From Oscillospiraceae bacterium (GTDB lineage: Bacteria; Bacillota; Clostridia; Oscillospirales; Oscillospiraceae): a DNA stretch of 5,505 nt. Under the pieces are notes generated by a model that did not search any database, was not told the DNA's origin, and worked only from the letters and a program-made list of their open reading frames with translations. Below, in pieces: positions 5,366 to 5,505 of the stretch. The first letter of the stretch is position 1. Every line of letters starts with the position of its first letter. The DNA lies in NCBI GenBank assembly GCA_017558545.1, contig JAFYUG010000401.1, positions 1 to 5,505 on the forward strand, given 5' to 3'. A program made the translations under genes and the position numbers.

Positions 5366-5505
5366 ATGAAAAAGTTTCTTGCAATTGCTCTGATCCTCGT
5401 TCTCGTCGTTGGCATGTTTGCTGCTTGCGGCCAGAAGGAAGCTCCCGCTGCCGAGGTTTATGAGTTCACCCTTTCTATGCACGATGCAAAGACCACTCCC
5501 AACGC
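5366..5505 (+). CDS. Secreted lipoprotein, possibly a transporter solute-binding protein (3' end outside window)
   Basis: Only the first 46 codons are present. They encode a lipoprotein signal peptide: MKK, a hydrophobic core at residues 4-18, then a lipobox FAAC with the lipidated cysteine at Cys21, followed by a short linker GQKEAPAAE. The mature protein begins EVYEFTLSMHDAKTTPN (30-46). A first beta strand followed by a histidine and a polar 'TTPN' segment resembles the start of DctP-type substrate-binding proteins of TRAP transporters, but it is too short to decide; an ABC-type binding protein is the main alternative. The protein should be anchored outside the membrane by its lipid. ATG 5366 has GGAGG at 5353-5357 with 8-nt spacing. 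The gene has its own sigma-A-type promoter behind a strong terminator, so it begins a new unit unrelated to the sporulation genes. Confidence 0.85.
   Translation, partial: MKKFLAIALILVLVVGMFAACGQKEAPAAEVYEFTLSMHDAKTTPN

Noticed and set aside
5231..5482. Minus-strand open frame of 83 codons across the lipoprotein promoter and start
   Set aside because: It overlaps a clear promoter, ribosome binding site and lipoprotein signal peptide on the other strand and has no recognisable features.

Overview
The window reads as chromosomal DNA of an endospore-forming Firmicute, most likely of class Clostridia. The evidence is a complete spoIIA-type sporulation operon, an alpha/beta-type small acid-soluble spore protein, a PcrA-type helicase with the Gram-positive C-terminal domain, strong AGGAGG-type ribosome binding sites and AT-rich intergenic DNA. 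The lineage within Clostridia cannot be fixed from the sequence alone.

Layout. At the left edge (325 to 1, minus strand) is the N-terminal part of an aspartate/glutamate racemase family gene. It is divergent from the spoIIA operon (457-1920, plus strand): spoIIAA (anti-anti-sigma), spoIIAB (anti-sigma kinase) and sigF (forespore sigma factor), translationally coupled by 4-nt and 14-nt overlaps and closed by an intrinsic terminator at 1936-1965. A new unit then starts at an extended -10 promoter. It holds a LURP-one-related/YxjI family protein (2009-2482) and a pcrA/uvrD-like helicase (2493-4859), 10 nt apart. Next comes a short leader with a striking inverted repeat, an alpha/beta-type SASP gene (4963-5160) and a strong GC-rich terminator (5179-5208). 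The right edge has a good SigA-type promoter with two inverted repeats around it, and the first 46 codons of a secreted lipoprotein, possibly a solute-binding protein of a transporter.

How the genes work together. SpoIIAA, SpoIIAB and SigF form the partner-switching module that activates sigma F in the forespore. In well-studied spore formers, SASP synthesis is a later forespore output of that cascade, so the sporulation switch and one of its likely downstream products lie within about 3 kb. The LOR protein and PcrA are probably vegetative genes placed between them.

The gene content is mostly of known families; I do not see a clearly new multi-gene system. The most noteworthy unexplained signal is the 4892-4961 element, whose long outer stem would bury the SASP Shine-Dalgarno, with a smaller inner hairpin and a competing 12-bp palindrome. 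Next are the operator-like palindromes at 5256-5269 and 5279-5298, and complementary segments that could mask the LOR gene start only in read-through mRNA from the spoIIA operon.
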